The notes: generated by a model not told the origin, from the sequence alone. Shown: positions 19,430 to 30,316, counted from the stretch's first letter. The stretch: 64,000 nucleotides of DNA from Acetobacterium sp. (GCA_028692885.1 JAQUWM010000005.1:1-64000); one strand, 5' to 3'. Translations and numbers: made by a program.

Positions 19430-22400
19430 TTACATTTCAGCTTTTTGTTTATAACCGAGGTAACGTTCCAGTGCTTCTTCTTTGGCCTTATCATAAAGCG
19501 TTTCGGAAACTTCTGGGAAGGTCAGTTTTAATGAGGTGTAACGCACTTCTGAATCCAAGAATTCAGTGAATTTATCCATATCCGGTGCTTTGGAGTCCAG
19601 GATAAAGGGATTTTTCCCTTCATTTTTCAGGGTTGGGTTAAATCGGTACAGATGCCAGTATCCGGCTTCTACCGCAAACGCTTCGTGCGATTGGGTCCGA
19701 CTCATACCACCTTTAATCCCATGGTTGACACACGGCGCATAGGCAATGATCATTGATGGACCATTGTAAGCTTCCGCTTCCTGAAGCGCTTTCATAAATT
19801 GGTTTCTATCCGCACCCATGGCAACCTGGGCAACATAGACATAGCCATAGGTGGCCGCCATCATGCCAAGGTCTTTTTTCTTGATCCGTTCCCCTGCTGC
19901 CGCAAACTGAGCCACGGCCGCCGTTGGTGTTGATTTCGAAGCCTGACCGCCGGTGTTCGAGTAGATTTCGGTATCCAGCACTAATATGTTGACATTTTTG
20001 CCAGAAGCTAAAACATGATCGAGTCCGCCATAACCAATATCGTAGGCCCAGCCATCGCCACCAATAATCCACTGCGATTTTTTAATCAGATAAGCCTGGT
20101 TATCAAGAATAAATTTAGCATCGGTCGCCAACGCTTCATCTGGGGTATAAGCTGTCAAGGCTTCTACCAGTTTAGCTGAGGCAATCTTAGAAGCTTCGGC
20201 ATCTTTTCTACTGTCAATCCAGGCTTGCGCAGCTGTTTTTACTCCTTCTGGTGCATCGCCAGCAATGATCCCTTTTAGGTAATTTCCGATGGTATCAGCT
20301 ATTTTTTCGGTCGCCAGCATCATTCCCAAGCCATACTCGGCATTGTCTTCAAATAAAGAGTTTGCCCAAGCTGGTCCTTTTCCTTCGGCATTTTTACAAT
20401 ATGGCGTTGCCGGTGCTGAACCACCAAAGATCGATGAACAACCAGTGGCATTGGCAACCATCATCCGATCCCCATACAATTGAGTAATCGCCTTAATATA
20501 TGGCGTTTCTCCACAACCTGCACAGGCACCTGAAAACTCAAACAGCGGCTGACAAAACTGACTACCTTTAACGGTGGTTTTATTCATCAGGTTATCTTTG
20601 ATTCTTACCGTGGTTGCATAGTTCCACATTGGGATCTGCTCTGCCTGGGTATCAATTGGTTCCATCTCCAACGCTTTTGTTTTAGCCGGACAGCTATCCT
20701 GACAGTTGCCACAACCGGTACAGTCTAAGGTACTGACCTGGATTCGATATTCCAGACCGTCTAATTGTTTTCCGGTAGCCTTTACAGTAACAAAGCCTTC
20801 CGGAGCCGCCGCCTTTTCACCAGCATCCACTAAAACAGGACGAATCGCAGCATGTGGACAAACGAATGAACAGAGGTTACACTGAATACAATTTTCAGGA
20901 AGCCATTTTGGTACGTTAACGGCAATTCCCCGTTTTTCATAGGCAGCTGAACCCGCCATAAAGGTTCCATCTTCGACGCCGGTAAAGGTTGAAACGGGAA
21001 TATCATCTCCCGCCAAACGGTTGATTGGACGTAATATTTTTGTGATGAACTCAGGCACATTTTCTTCTGTTGCCCCTTCAGCTTTCAGGTCTTTCCATGC
21101 CGCCGGAACCGCTACTTTAACCAGTGCATTAACGCCCTGATCAACTGCTGCATTGTTCATGTCAACAACTTTCTGGCCCTTATTTCCATAAGACTTCAAG
21201 ATACCAGCTTTGGAAAAGGCAATCGCATCATCAAGCGGAATAATCTCCGTTAATTTAAAGAATGCCGATTGCATAATCATATTGGTTCGCCGACCAAGAC
21301 CGATATCTTCAGCAATCTTTGTGGCGTTGATAATATAGAAATTGATGTCGTTATCAGCGATATATTTCTTTAACGATGGTGGTAGTTTTTCATCCAGCTC
21401 AGCTACTTCCCAAACAGTATTGAGCAGGAAAGTTCCGCCCTTTTTCAAACCTTTTAACAAATCATATTGGTGAACATAGGCTTGCGTTGAGCAGGAAATA
21501 AAATCCGAATTTACAATTAAGTAGGTTGACTTAATTGGTTTTTTACCAAATCGCAAATGGGATACAGTAACCCCGCCGGATTTTTTACTGTCATAGGAAA
21601 AATAGCCCTGAGCATACAGGTCGGTGTGATCACCGATAATTTTAATGGCTGATTTGTTGGCACCAACGGTTCCGTCAGATCCCAGTCCCCAGAATTTACA
21701 ACCTTTTGTTCCTTCGGGAACAGTATGGAGATTTTCACCCAGTTCCAAATTAGTATGGGTTACATCATCAACAATTCCAATGGTAAACTTATCCTTGGGC
21801 TGCGACAGTTTTAAATTATCATAAACTGCTTTAATCTGCGCCGGTGTTGTATCTTTTGAGCTAAGTCCATAACGACCGCCAACAATCAGTGGCTGAAATT
21901 CTTTTCCGTAAAACATGGTACAAATATCCTGGTACAACGGTTCACCCAATGAACCCGGCTCTTTGGTACGATCCAACACCGCAATTTTTTTAACGGTTTC
22001 TGGCAATACTTTCAATAAGTATTCTGGAGCAAAGGGTCTGAATAACCGTACCTTGATCAGGCCAATTTTTTCTCCCTGTGCCAATAAGTAATCAATCGTT
22101 TCTTCAATGGTATCAGTCACCGAACCCATTGCAACAATGACATTTTCAGCATCCGCAGCACCATAATAATCAAACAAATGATACTCACGACCAGTTTCTG
22201 CTGATATTTTTTCCATATAATCTGCGACAATTTCCGGTACCTTGTCATAAAAAGGATTACATGCTTCTCTAGCCTGGAAGAAAATATCCGGATTCTGAGC
22301 CGTTCCCCGGGTTACCGGATGTTCAGGATTTAAAGCATTGTTTCTGAAGGCCTGAATCGCTTCAAAGTCAGCCAGTTTTTTTAATGCATCATAATCGATG

Positions 22401-22954
22401 ACTTCGATTTTCTGAATTTCGTGTGACGTTCTGAAACCATCAAAGAAATGCATAAATGGGATCCGGCTTTTAATTGCCGCCAGATGAGCAATTGCGGCCA
22501 AATCCATTACTTCCTGAACTCCACCGGAAGCCAGTAAGGCAAAACCGGTTTGACGGCAAGCCATCACATCACTATGATCACCAAAAATCGATAGTGCCTG
22601 AGCAGCCAGGGTCCGGGCAGTGACGTGAAATACACCTGGCAACAATTCGCCGGCAATTTTATACATATTCGGAATCATTAATAACAGTCCCTGCGAAGCA
22701 GTAAAGGTGGTAGTTAAAGCTCCCGCTGCCAGCGAACCATGAACCGCACCAGCAGCACCGCCTTCTGATTGCAGTTCTGAAACTTGTACCGTTTCCCCGA
22801 AGATATTTTTACGTCCCTGGGAAGCCCAAATATCTGCGTATTCAGCCATTGGGGATGAAGGGGTGATTGGATAAATTGCGGCAATCTCGGTAAACGCATA
22901 TGCAATGTGTGCAGCTGCGGTATTTCCATCCATTGTCATCATTTTTTTAGGCAT
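19430..22954 (-). CDS. nifJ: pyruvate:ferredoxin (flavodoxin) oxidoreductase
   Basis: ORF 1174 aa; YPITPSSPMAEYAD, CIQCNLCSFVCPH, CTGCGNCQDSCPAK, GDGWAYDIGYGGLDHVLASG. Confidence 0.97.
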   Translation of the reverse strand: MPKKMMTMDGNTAAAHIAYAFTEIAAIYPITPSSPMAEYADIWASQGRKNIFGETVQVSELQSEGGAAGAVHGSLAAGALTTTFTASQGLLLMIPNMYKIAGELLPGVFHVTARTLAAQALSIFGDHSDVMACRQTGFALLASGGVQEVMDLAAIAHLAAIKSRIPFMHFFDGFRTSHEIQKIEVIDYDALKKLADFEAIQAFRNNALNPEHPVTRGTAQNPDIFFQAREACNPFYDKVPEIVADYMEKISAETGREYHLFDYYGAADAENVIVAMGSVTDTIEETIDYLLAQGEKIGLIKVRLFRPFAPEYLLKVLPETVKKIAVLDRTKEPGSLGEPLYQDICTMFYGKEFQPLIVGGRYGLSSKDTTPAQIKAVYDNLKLSQPKDKFTIGIVDDVTHTNLELGENLHTVPEGTKGCKFWGLGSDGTVGANKSAIKIIGDHTDLYAQGYFSYDSKKSGGVTVSHLRFGKKPIKSTYLIVNSDFISCSTQAYVHQYDLLKGLKKGGTFLLNTVWEVAELDEKLPPSLKKYIADNDINFYIINATKIAEDIGLGRRTNMIMQSAFFKLTEIIPLDDAIAFSKAGILKSYGNKGQKVVDMNNAAVDQGVNALVKVAVPAAWKDLKAEGATEENVPEFITKILRPINRLAGDDIPVSTFTGVEDGTFMAGSAAYEKRGIAVNVPKWLPENCIQCNLCSFVCPHAAIRPVLVDAGEKAAAPEGFVTVKATGKQLDGLEYRIQVSTLDCTGCGNCQDSCPAKTKALEMEPIDTQAEQIPMWNYATTVRIKDNLMNKTTVKGSQFCQPLFEFSGACAGCGETPYIKAITQLYGDRMMVANATGCSSIFGGSAPATPYCKNAEGKGPAWANSLFEDNAEYGLGMMLATEKIADTIGNYLKGIIAGDAPEGVKTAAQAWIDSRKDAEASKIASAKLVEALTAYTPDEALATDAKFILDNQAYLIKKSQWIIGGDGWAYDIGYGGLDHVLASGKNVNILVLDTEIYSNTGGQASKSTPTAAVAQFAAAGERIKKKDLGMMAATYGYVYVAQVAMGADRNQFMKALQEAEAYNGPSMIIAYAPCVNHGIKGGMSRTQSHEAFAVEAGYWHLYRFNPTLKNEGKNPFILDSKAPDMDKFTEFLDSEVRYTSLKLTFPEVSETLYDKAKEEALERYLGYKQKAEM

Positions 22955-23024
22955 GATTTTCCTCCTTGAAATTAAAGCAACATATTTTTGTTAGTAGTTT
23001 AAATAGCAAAATTTTATCTATGCG

Positions 23025-23057
23025 ATTATATCATATTAGTTTTTGAGTGTATACACT
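23025..23057 (-). promoter_or_regulatory. putative pfor promoter with palindromic operator overlapping -35
   Basis: Minus strand TATACA-17-TATAAT; perfect palindrome AGTGTATACACT at 23046-23057 covers the -35 element. Confidence 0.45.
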
Positions 23058-23290
23058 TTAGCATAGGTAATTTTTTGCCGTTATTTTTGGGTGTTTTTCC
23101 ACTTTTTTGTTCGAAAACGATTAACGTTATACTTTTTGTATATTAAATCTCTCATATAAGGTTACAATTATTTTTTCTAGAACTTTTATCTCTCCAGATT
23201 ACTTTTTAACAGTAATTTACGGTTAATCAATCCTTGTAACTGTCTAAATCTTTTACTTAACGATAATTTTAAGATCTTAATTTTTTTATT

Positions 23291-24778
23291 TTAATCTGCT
23301 TCATTTAAACGTTTTTCGATCGCTGCAATAGTTTCCTTAAGAACCTTGATTCGTGCATAATATTTATTCTGGGCTTCGACAATAATCCAGGGCGCATTGA
23401 CCGTTGATGTCTTTAGCAGCATTTCATCGACAGCGATTTTATAAACTTCCCATTTTTCACGGTTACGCCAGTCTTCGTCGGTGATCTTCCATTCTTTATC
23501 GGGATTTTCCTCCCGACCGGTAAACCGTCTTAATTGTTCATCCTGATCGATTTGTAACCAAAATTTTATGACGATGGCACCCCAGTCTGACAGTTGTTTT
23601 TCGAATTCATTGATTTCCCGATAACTCCGGTCAAACTCTTGCTGGGTACAAAACCCTTCGATCGGTTCGACCATAACCCGACCATACCAGGTTCGATCCC
23701 ATACTCCGAGGTGACCGTTTTTAGGGATATCCCGCCAAAAACGCCAGAGATAATGGTGCTTCTTTTCAGTATCACTGGGACTGGCCGTAGGATAAACCGT
23801 ATAACCCCGGGGATCGAGATTTCGGGTCAGCCGTTTAATACAGCCACCCTTGCCGGCCGCATCCCAGCCTTCAAACCCAACAATCAAGGGAATTCTGCGC
23901 CGATATAATTCATATTGAAGCAACCGGATTTTTTTCTGACATTCTTTTATTTGAGCCTGGTAGTCGTCTTCACTGATGACCTGATCCAGAACAATTCCAT
24001 CCAGTATTTTCGATTGGAAGGGCATATCACCTTCTTGGATCAACGGCTTGAGCTCGACCTCAGGAGCCATTTTCGCTTCTTCGATGGCTTTTTCCAGACG
24101 TTTTTCCAATACACTCAATACCTTAATCAAAGCGTAGTCTTTTTGTTCCCCTTCGATAATAACCCAGGGAGCACAATCATTGTCGGTCAGCTCAAGTCCC
24201 CGATTTACCTTTTGATAAAGTTTATCATAATGCTTATTTTCTTTTTTATCCCGAGGGGTTACTCGCCAGGCTGTCGCGCCGTTTCCCAGCAATTTGTCGA
24301 ACCGCCTTTTTTGTTCTTTTTTGCTGATGTGAATAAAAAATTTAAAAATAATCATCCCATCATCAGATAACGTCTGTTCAAATTCATTGGCCTGTTTCAT
24401 CAGTCCCTGCATCTTCAATGCATCGATTGATTTACGATAAACCAGGTCACTGTAATAACTGCGATTAAAAATTGCGATTTGACCCTTTTCCGGCGTCTTG
24501 GTCCAATAGCGCCATAAGAAGGGACGGAATACCTCTTCCTCATTTTCCTGTTTTTTGAAGTTATGAACCCGGAAAGATCTTGGATCCATTGGCATCAGCA
24601 GTTCATTGATCAAGGTTCCCTTGCCGGCCGCATCCCAGCCTTCAAAAATAATTAAAACAGGTATCCCCATATCATGAAGGGTCCGTTGCAACTCTCCTAA
24701 ACGCAGCGTCAGCCGCTCTTTTTCCAAATGGTAGTTTTTTTTGTCAATGGTTATAGCTAAATCAATTTTCTCCAGCAT
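23291..24778 (-). CDS. pap: tandem-domain polyphosphate kinase 2 (polyphosphate:AMP phosphotransferase-like)
   Basis: ORF 495 aa; two PPK2 modules, each with EGWDAAGKG and D-R-(S/T)-(Y/W)-Y lid region (IFNRSYYSDLV; VWDRTWYGRVMVE). Confidence 0.9.
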   Translation of the reverse strand: MLEKIDLAITIDKKNYHLEKERLTLRLGELQRTLHDMGIPVLIIFEGWDAAGKGTLINELLMPMDPRSFRVHNFKKQENEEEVFRPFLWRYWTKTPEKGQIAIFNRSYYSDLVYRKSIDALKMQGLMKQANEFEQTLSDDGMIIFKFFIHISKKEQKRRFDKLLGNGATAWRVTPRDKKENKHYDKLYQKVNRGLELTDNDCAPWVIIEGEQKDYALIKVLSVLEKRLEKAIEEAKMAPEVELKPLIQEGDMPFQSKILDGIVLDQVISEDDYQAQIKECQKKIRLLQYELYRRRIPLIVGFEGWDAAGKGGCIKRLTRNLDPRGYTVYPTASPSDTEKKHHYLWRFWRDIPKNGHLGVWDRTWYGRVMVEPIEGFCTQQEFDRSYREINEFEKQLSDWGAIVIKFWLQIDQDEQLRRFTGREENPDKEWKITDEDWRNREKWEVYKIAVDEMLLKTSTVNAPWIIVEAQNKYYARIKVLKETIAAIEKRLNEAD

Positions 24779-24963
24779 GATAGCCTCCTAATGACTATGA
24801 TTTTTTTTGTTGCTGCGATAACATTTAAAAAAGCATCAGAAACAGGATTAATTCATTATTTCTAAAACTGTCTCAGAAATAGCTTGGATTCTTCGGGCAA
24901 TCTGGCTGCAACACCGGGCACTAATTTGCCGTCACCTCGGCAAATTGATTTATCCCGCAAAAA

Positions 24964-24983
24964 GGGCGTCTTTTAAGACGCCC
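24964..24983 (-). terminator. intrinsic terminator downstream of isocitrate dehydrogenase
   Basis: GGGCGTCTTTTAAGACGCCC with T-run on the minus strand. Confidence 0.75.
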
Positions 24984-25011
24984 TCCCCCTTATCAACTAT
25001 AAAGTTATTAA

Positions 25012-26205
25012 CTATATAAATTTTGCATAAACTGCGTCCAAGTTAGGGTTAGACAAGGTTTCCATGACATAATCGGCATACTCTGCACCGGTTGCACCGG
25101 TTTCCCGGCCCGTGAGCACTAACTTTTTCTCGTATAACCCACAAATATCCAAGGCTTTTTGCAGCTGTTTCGCTTTCTCATTATAACCAATATGAACCAA
25201 CAGCATCCCGGCGGCACGAATGATACTGCAGGGATCGGCGTATTGTCCACGACCCTCTTCCACCATTCTCGGGGCTGACCCATGAATAGCTTCAAACATC
25301 GCATATTGTTTACCAATATTCGCCGAACCAGCGGTGCCGACACCGCCCTGGAATTCGGCCGCTTCATCGGTTAAAATATCACCATAAAGATTCGGTAAGA
25401 CCATTACCTTAAACTGACTGCGTCGTTTTTCATCAACCAGTTTAGCGGTCATAATATCAATATACCAGTCGTCCATTTCCACGGTGGGATAATTTTTAGC
25501 AATCGCTTTAGCGGTATCTAAAAATTTACCATCGGTAGTTTTGATAACATTGGCTTTGGTAACCACTGTCACCTTATTTTTTCCCGATTTCTCAGCAAAA
25601 TCAAAGGCGGCCTTGATGATTCGCTCTGATCCTTCCTGAGTGGTTACGGTGAAATCAATGGCTAAATCATCATTGACATGGATGCCTTTGCTACCAACCG
25701 CATAAGCCCCTTCGGTGTTTTCCCGATAGAAAGTCCAGTCAATATTCTTTTCCGGTACCGCAACCGGACGAACATTGGCAAATAAGTCCAATTCCCGTCG
25801 CATAGCCACATTGGCACTTTCAATATTTGGCCATGGATCGCCTTCACGTGGGGTTGTTGTCGGTCCTTTTAAGATCACATCACAGGTTTTCAGTTCTGCT
25901 AAAACGTCATCCGGAATGGCTTTTCCACAAGCGGCCCGATTTTCAATGGTCAAACCATCAATAATTTTAAAGACAATCTTTCCGGTTTTAACATCCTCAG
26001 CCAGCAGAAATTCTAAAACCCGTTGGGCTTCGGATGTGATAAAGGGGCCAATACCATCGCCCCCAACAATACCGATAATAATTTTATCTTTGGTTGTGAA
26101 ATCAGTAAAATCCTTTTGAACCTTCATTTTTTCAATGCGTGTTAATTGTTCTTTAATCAATTCTTCAAAGTGAGCCTTTGCTCGTTCAATCTGTTCTGTG
26201 ATCAT
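25012..26205 (-). CDS. icd: isocitrate/isopropylmalate dehydrogenase family protein, likely isocitrate dehydrogenase
   Basis: ORF 397 aa; GGDGIGPFITSEAQRVLEFLL, YRENTEGAYAVGSKG, NLYGDILTDEAAEFQGGVGTAGSANIG. Confidence 0.9.
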   Translation of the reverse strand: MITEQIERAKAHFEELIKEQLTRIEKMKVQKDFTDFTTKDKIIIGIVGGDGIGPFITSEAQRVLEFLLAEDVKTGKIVFKIIDGLTIENRAACGKAIPDDVLAELKTCDVILKGPTTTPREGDPWPNIESANVAMRRELDLFANVRPVAVPEKNIDWTFYRENTEGAYAVGSKGIHVNDDLAIDFTVTTQEGSERIIKAAFDFAEKSGKNKVTVVTKANVIKTTDGKFLDTAKAIAKNYPTVEMDDWYIDIMTAKLVDEKRRSQFKVMVLPNLYGDILTDEAAEFQGGVGTAGSANIGKQYAMFEAIHGSAPRMVEEGRGQYADPCSIIRAAGMLLVHIGYNEKAKQLQKALDICGLYEKKLVLTGRETGATGAEYADYVMETLSNPNLDAVYAKFI

Positions 26206-26271
26206 ATATCCTCCGTCAAATTTATTTATTCACCATCATCGGTAAGCTTTCAAGACAACACGAGCTGTCGG

Positions 26272-26778
26272 TTAAGCTCTGGACATCATACTTTTAAGCC
26301 GTTTGATTGGCTGTGTGTTCTTAAAAACCAGTTCATTGGTTGCGACAAATTTATCCACTGCGGTAACCACCCAGCTTCCTAAGTTTGCCGGCGGAACGGG
26401 CGTCAGGGGAAACATATGTTTCACAATCATATCTGCCTGGCGTTCATCGATATCAAAATATTTTTCGGCATTTTCGAGTGCTGTTTTAGGATGAGAAAAG
26501 CCATGCATTTCCCTGATCCGATTCAGACCCTTACCTGTTTTGACCTTACCCTGCCATGATTCCAGAAAAAAATCATGAAGCGTTGCCCCCCGGGCAATAG
26601 ACGTATAATCCATCCCTAAGAATCTCGCTACCCGATAGGAATAATAACCAACTGCAACTGAGTGTTCATATAAACCATTGCCATGGTGATCGATTTCCCT
26701 TAATTTTTGGAATTCACTGTGTGTTATAATATCGCCAACAATGGTTTCAAACTCATCATAATACTTTTTTGTTTCCAT
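26272..26778 (-). CDS. HD domain-containing phosphohydrolase
   Basis: ORF 168 aa; HGNGLYEHSVAVGYYSYR, ATLHDFFLE, HGFSHPKTALENAEKYF. Confidence 0.85.
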   Translation of the reverse strand: METKKYYDEFETIVGDIITHSEFQKLREIDHHGNGLYEHSVAVGYYSYRVARFLGMDYTSIARGATLHDFFLESWQGKVKTGKGLNRIREMHGFSHPKTALENAEKYFDIDERQADMIVKHMFPLTPVPPANLGSWVVTAVDKFVATNELVFKNTQPIKRLKSMMSRA

Positions 26779-26957
26779 TGAGACCTTTCTTTTACTGTTA
26801 TTTATTCAGAAAAACTGAACAGACGCTGTAAATATTATAGCATAATATCTTTATTTTAAGTTAAAATATCAAAGATGTTCTTAAAAAAAACAAAAAAAGA
26901 TTCGATTATTCTTAAAGTCATGTTAAACTAAATAAAAAAGAACAGGAAGGATCGACC

Positions 26958-27416
26958 ATGAAAATTAAAAAACTACTCATCGGAACAGGTGTTGTTTTTG
27001 CCACTGGCGTGGCTCTTTACCATGCCTACGTGATTAAAAAAGCAAAAGCGTTTGAAGCGAGCCTTGATAAAAGTCCCGGATCCATCGATGAAACCGTTCT
27101 ATACGGCGGAAAAATGAAGAACTACACAGATCAGATCATGCAGGATGCCAAAATCGGAGCTTTCTTCGGGGGCATGCAGCTTGATTTTTCAGATGTCGTC
27201 ACTGAAAAAGATGATTACCGCATCGATATCAGCATCATCAACGGCGGTCTAAACATCATCGTACCTGATAACTTTAAATTAAAAATCGTTGATACCTGCA
27301 AATTTGGCGGGATCGCTGACAATACCGTTTGCGAGGATCCCGACAAAGCAGTTGCTCTTTCGGTTTTTGCCGACATCACCTGTGGCGGCCTAAATTTTGA
27401 AAATGCGCCTGAGTAA
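26958..27416 (+). CDS. small membrane-anchored protein with LiaF-C-like beta repeat domain
   Basis: ORF 152 aa, N-terminal TM; GAFFGGMQLDFSDV ... IINGGLNIIVP ... FGGIADN. Confidence 0.65.
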   Translation: MKIKKLLIGTGVVFATGVALYHAYVIKKAKAFEASLDKSPGSIDETVLYGGKMKNYTDQIMQDAKIGAFFGGMQLDFSDVVTEKDDYRIDISIINGGLNIIVPDNFKLKIVDTCKFGGIADNTVCEDPDKAVALSVFADITCGGLNFENAPE

Positions 27417-27443
27417 ACTTAAGTAAATTCCTGACCATCATAA

Positions 27444-27482
27444 AAACCTGAAATCAGCCTAAACTGATTTCAGGTTTTTTTA
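27444..27482 (+). terminator. intrinsic terminator
   Basis: AAACCTGAAATCAG-cctaaa-CTGATTTCAGGTTTTTTTA. Confidence 0.75.
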
Positions 27483-27637
27483 TTATATAGTATTAACGAT
27501 TTAACAAGGGGCGATTCGTGATGACCAAGGGGGCAGACCCTCGCCCACACACTGCCCAATTACCGGTTCAATTTGCAAAATTCTTTAATTCAACTTATAT
27601 CGCAAAATCTTCATATTGAAAGAAGACGCCGGTTTTT

Positions 27638-28975
27638 CTATAACCGCTCTTCCAGCTCAGCAGTCAAGTCTTCGTATCCCGGTTTATGGAGCAGGGCAAA
27701 CATATTCTTCTTATAAGCTTCCACTCCCGGCTGATCAAAGGGATTCACACCCAATAGATAACCGTTTATTCCACAAGCTTTTTCGAAAAAATAGATCAGT
27801 TTACCAATATGGAAAGCATCTAATTTTTTAAGCTGAATAATGCCATTCGGGACCCCGCCATCCACATGTGCCAGCAGTGTTCCCATAAAAGCTTTTTCAT
27901 TGACCGCATCGATTTCCCAGCCCGTGAGATAGTTCAGTCCTTCCAGATTTTTTTCATCGCGGAACACCTTGATCACCGATTGGTCATCTTCAATCACAAG
28001 CACGGTTTCGAAATGATTTTTAGGACCATCCTGAATCATCTGTCCCATCGAATGGAGATCGGTCGAGAAATGAACCGAAGCTGGAAAAAGACCTTTACCA
28101 TCTTTGCCATCACTTTCACCAAATAATTGTTTCCACCACTCAGCCAGATACTCCAGCGAGGGATCGTAATCCACTAAGATCTCAATATGCTTCCCGCGAT
28201 TGTAAAGCACATTCCGATACAGAGCATATTGAAAACAAGGGTTTTTTTCAAATTCAGGTTTGTTATAATCCTCATAACCGGATTTTCCGCCATCGATCAG
28301 GGCATCAATATCAATTCCGGCCGCTGCGATGGGCAGCAAACCAACAGCCGTATAAACCGAGTAACGTCCCCCGACATCATCAGGAATCACAAAGCTCTCG
28401 TAGCCTTCTTCCTCGGCCATGAATTTTAAAGCCCCTCTGGCCGCATCGGTGGTGACAAAAATCCGGTCCCTGGCACCTTCTTTGCCATATTTTTCTTCCA
28501 GAAATTTTTTAAAAAAACGAAAGGCCATGGCTGGTTCTGTCGTTGTCCCGGATTTTGAGATGACATTGACACAAACCTCTTGATCCTTTAATAAAGCCAG
28601 TAGCTTCTCGAGATATTTCCCACTGATGTTCTGACCGGCAAAGTATACTTTCGGAGCTTTTCGCACAGATCGTGATTCTTCATTATGAAAGGGGCTGGTC
28701 AGGGCTGAGATAACCGCTTTAGCGCCCAGATAAGACCCACCGATACCAATAACCACCAGCGCATCACAGCGCTCCTGGATTTTTTTTGCGGCCATCTTAA
28801 TCCGGGCAAATTCATCCTGATCATAGTTAACCGGATAATCAATCCAACCCAGAAACTCATTACCAACTCCGGTTTTATTCATTAATTCATCGTTGGCTTT
28901 CGCCAACTGATCAAACCGACTTTCAAATTCACTAAAGTCTATATTTGCATAAGAGAGATCAAAACGAATACTCAT
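27638..28975 (-). CDS. pgi: glucose-6-phosphate isomerase
   Basis: ORF 445 aa; [64 protein letters not shown]. Confidence 0.96.
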   Translation of the reverse strand: MSIRFDLSYANIDFSEFESRFDQLAKANDELMNKTGVGNEFLGWIDYPVNYDQDEFARIKMAAKKIQERCDALVVIGIGGSYLGAKAVISALTSPFHNEESRSVRKAPKVYFAGQNISGKYLEKLLALLKDQEVCVNVISKSGTTTEPAMAFRFFKKFLEEKYGKEGARDRIFVTTDAARGALKFMAEEEGYESFVIPDDVGGRYSVYTAVGLLPIAAAGIDIDALIDGGKSGYEDYNKPEFEKNPCFQYALYRNVLYNRGKHIEILVDYDPSLEYLAEWWKQLFGESDGKDGKGLFPASVHFSTDLHSMGQMIQDGPKNHFETVLVIEDDQSVIKVFRDEKNLEGLNYLTGWEIDAVNEKAFMGTLLAHVDGGVPNGIIQLKKLDAFHIGKLIYFFEKACGINGYLLGVNPFDQPGVEAYKKNMFALLHKPGYEDLTAELEERL

Positions 28976-29204
28976 AGTTATTACCTTCTTTCTTAATTAG
29001 GATCATTAATTTAGTACGATTTTGATGTTTTCTAACTTGTTTCATTTTACTATATCAGTGATTGGGATGTCAAATCATGTACGTCTTATCAATCTGAAAG
29101 CAAGTTGAAATTCAGCGAATCTTCTGACCAAGCCCTTCATAAGAGGTGACTTTTTTTATTTGATATGTTAAAATAAGCCAAATCAAGAAAAGAAGAGGTG
29201 TAAA

Positions 29205-30230
29205 ATGGAAACGCGAATTCTGGGAAAAACCGGATTAAAAGTGTCCCTTATTGGCTTTGGTGGTATTCCAATTCAACGCTGTAACCAATGGGAAGTCGAC
29301 GAAATTATTGAAAATCTGATTGAAGAAGGCGTGAATTTCATTGACACGGCCAGAGCCTACACCAATAGTGAAGAAATGATTGGGGAAGCCTTAAAACAAT
29401 GGGGTCGGGAGCATTTTTATCTGGCCACTAAAACCCCTAAGCTCAGCTACGATGATGTCATGGCTGATGTCAAAACCAGTCTGGCTGAAATGCAGACCGA
29501 TACCATTGACCTATATCAGTTCCACAATGCCAAAACGATGGCCGCCTACGAAACCATTATGGGTCCTGATGGCGGATATGAAGCGTTGGTTGAATGTAAA
29601 AAACAGGGCTTGATTAAACACATCGGTATCACCTCCCACAGTTACGAGGTGCTGGATCGGGCTCTTGACGAGGATAAATTCGAGACCATTCAATTTCCTT
29701 ATAATATAATAGAAAATCGCGGCGCGCCGCTCTTTGAAAAAGCCAAACGCAAAAATGTCGGGGTCATTATCATGAAACCGCTGGCCGGCGGGGCTTTCAT
29801 TCATGCCAATTACGCCCTCAGATGGGTCGCCGAAAACGCTAATATTTCGGTTCTGATCCCCGGTATGGACTCCGTTAAGCAGGTCTTGAAAAACACTAAA
29901 GTCGGCAATGACTTTGTTCCTTTATCGGATACCGAGCGTCAAACCCTGGAAGCGGATGCCAAAGCACTGGGGAAAACCTTCTGCCGCCGCTGTGGCTACT
30001 GCGCCCCCTGTCCCCAGGCTATTGATATCCCGATGCAGTTTATTGTCGAAGGTTATTACCGCCGTTACGATCTGGAAGAATGGGCGCTGGACCGCTACCG
30101 TAGTTTTGCCGCCAATGCCTCCGATTGTATCCAATGTGGCGAATGTGAACCGCGCTGTCCTTACGATCTTCCGATCCGGGAAATGCTTAAGAAAACTCGG
30201 GAACTCTTTGATCCGTTGATTGAAGACTAG
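29205..30230 (+). CDS. aldo/keto reductase with C-terminal 2x[4Fe-4S] ferredoxin domain
   Basis: ORF 341 aa; GFGGIPIQRCNQWEVDEI, FIDTARAYTNSEEMIG, CRRCGYCAPCP and CIQCGECEPRCPYDLPI. Confidence 0.92.
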   Translation: METRILGKTGLKVSLIGFGGIPIQRCNQWEVDEIIENLIEEGVNFIDTARAYTNSEEMIGEALKQWGREHFYLATKTPKLSYDDVMADVKTSLAEMQTDTIDLYQFHNAKTMAAYETIMGPDGGYEALVECKKQGLIKHIGITSHSYEVLDRALDEDKFETIQFPYNIIENRGAPLFEKAKRKNVGVIIMKPLAGGAFIHANYALRWVAENANISVLIPGMDSVKQVLKNTKVGNDFVPLSDTERQTLEADAKALGKTFCRRCGYCAPCPQAIDIPMQFIVEGYYRRYDLEEWALDRYRSFAANASDCIQCGECEPRCPYDLPIREMLKKTRELFDPLIED

Positions 30231-30283
30231 GTGATCCCATTCTGCCGGCAAAATTAAATCAAGAAATTCAATCAAGAATTAGT

Positions 30284-30311
30284 GAGCCAGGACTTGATCA
30301 AGTCCTGGCTC
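30284..30311. terminator. bidirectional intrinsic terminator (perfect palindrome)
   Basis: GAGCCAGGACTTGATCAAGTCCTGGCTC. Confidence 0.6.
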
Positions 30312-30316
30312 TGTCA

